A stretch of DNA of 7,030 bases. It comes from Nitrososphaerota archaeon. GTDB taxonomy: Archaea; Thermoproteota; Nitrososphaeria; Nitrososphaerales; Nitrososphaeraceae. The stretch spans positions 1 to 7,030 of the forward strand of contig VBPR01000201.1 in NCBI GenBank assembly GCA_005877345.1, written 5' to 3'. The notes beneath the pieces are model-generated. The model saw nothing but the letters and a program-made list of their open reading frames with translations, ran no database searches and was not told the origin of the DNA. Positions 6,702 to 7,030 of this stretch are shown in pieces. Position 1 is the stretch's first letter. Each line of letters opens with the position of its first letter. A program made the translations under genes and the position numbers.

Positions 6702-7030
6702 TTGCTATTGAGTAATATTTTCCTCGACAAAACAGTAGCGATAACACGCGGGGAAGAGAATAATAGTGAATTTGCACGAATAGTGAAAGAGGAAGGTGGT
6801 ACTCCAATTTCCTTACCGACGATGAAGCTAATCCCTGTCGACTCGCATCATTTTTCCGTAAAGTTTTTGGATATTTGCACCAAAGAATATGATTACTATA
6901 TCTTTATGAGTCCTAACTCTGTTGATTTCTTTGTGAGAATGGTAAGACAAAATAATCTGACTCACCTACTGGATGAACAATTAAAGAAATGTGATGTAAT
7001 TGCAATTGGTCCATCAACAAGAAAAAAATT
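6702..7030 (+). CDS. hemD: Uroporphyrinogen-III synthase, N-terminal part (runs off right edge)
   Basis: HemD cyclises hydroxymethylbilane with inversion of ring D to give uroporphyrinogen III. The reading frame is open from an in-frame TGA at 6684-6686 to the window edge, giving 109 full codons of a protein usually near 250 residues. No stop is reached. The family is poorly conserved, but the pattern is right: a start strand KTVAITRGEENNSEFARIV (residues 9-27), then EEGGTPISLPTMKLIP (29-44), DYYIFMSPNSVDFF (62-75; the F-S-P-N-S type motif) and DVIAIGPSTRK near the edge (IGPST is the equivalent of the usual IGxxTA). Two in-frame TTG starts exist, at 6702 and 6708; 6702 is chosen for the AAGGA site 9 nt upstream. 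No in-frame ATG is available after the TGA before the conserved start strand. Its position, 35 bp after SUMT, supplies the enzyme missing between HemC and SUMT. Confidence 0.9.
   Translation, partial: MLLSNIFLDKTVAITRGEENNSEFARIVKEEGGTPISLPTMKLIPVDSHHFSVKFLDICTKEYDYYIFMSPNSVDFFVRMVRQNNLTHLLDEQLKKCDVIAIGPSTRKK

Noticed and set aside
6683..6715. ATG with a 10-codon open frame just before hemD, considered as a leader peptide or the hemD start
   Set aside because: It is out of frame with hemD, encodes nothing suggestive (no codon runs or attenuator hairpin) and is of a length expected by chance.
1..7030. A novel defence, mobile or otherwise undescribed system
   Set aside because: Apart from the 164-bp spacer and two short gaps, the window is filled by well-known SUF and tetrapyrrole genes. 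I saw no repeat arrays, terminal inverted repeats, integrase or transposase motifs, tRNA-like cloverleaf or abrupt composition change.

Overview
This is AT-rich archaeal chromosomal DNA, roughly one third G+C by eye. It most resembles an ammonia-oxidising-type thaumarchaeon (Nitrososphaerota). That assignment is inferred from the protein style, the archaeal TATA-like elements, the mixture of leaderless and Shine-Dalgarno starts, and the pairing of a SUF gene with a C5 tetrapyrrole operon. No rRNA or other marker gene fixes it, and genus is not claimed.

Layout: bases 1-522 (minus strand) hold the first 174 codons of SufB, the iron-sulfur assembly scaffold; the gene runs off the left edge. Bases 523-686 form a divergent regulatory region with a well-placed TATA element and a 13-bp palindrome on the sufB side, and a weaker TATA element plus a Shine-Dalgarno site on the plus-strand side. 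From 687 to the right edge, seven plus-strand genes are packed head to tail: precorrin-2 dehydrogenase, hemA, hemB, hemL, hemC, a stand-alone SUMT (cobA-type) and hemD (cut by the right edge). Neighbours overlap by 4 to about 20 bases, except for gaps of 40 bp before hemL and 35 bp before hemD.

Together the seven genes encode an unbroken route. HemA reduces glutamyl-tRNA, HemL makes 5-aminolevulinate, HemB makes porphobilinogen, HemC makes hydroxymethylbilane, and HemD closes it to uroporphyrinogen III. SUMT methylates this to precorrin-2, and the first gene's product oxidises precorrin-2 to sirohydrochlorin. Sirohydrochlorin is the branch point for siroheme, cobalamin and, in archaea, heme through the Ahb pathway. 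No enzyme after this branch is in the window. The divergent sufB places Fe-S assembly and tetrapyrrole synthesis back to back, which could allow joint control by iron or redox state.

This is a recognisable housekeeping region. I found no mobile element, tRNA, rRNA, CRISPR array, toxin-antitoxin pair or undescribed system. The points worth a second look are regulatory (the sufB palindrome, a possible internal promoter before hemL, frequent TTG starts) and some active-site wording in HemL and HemB.
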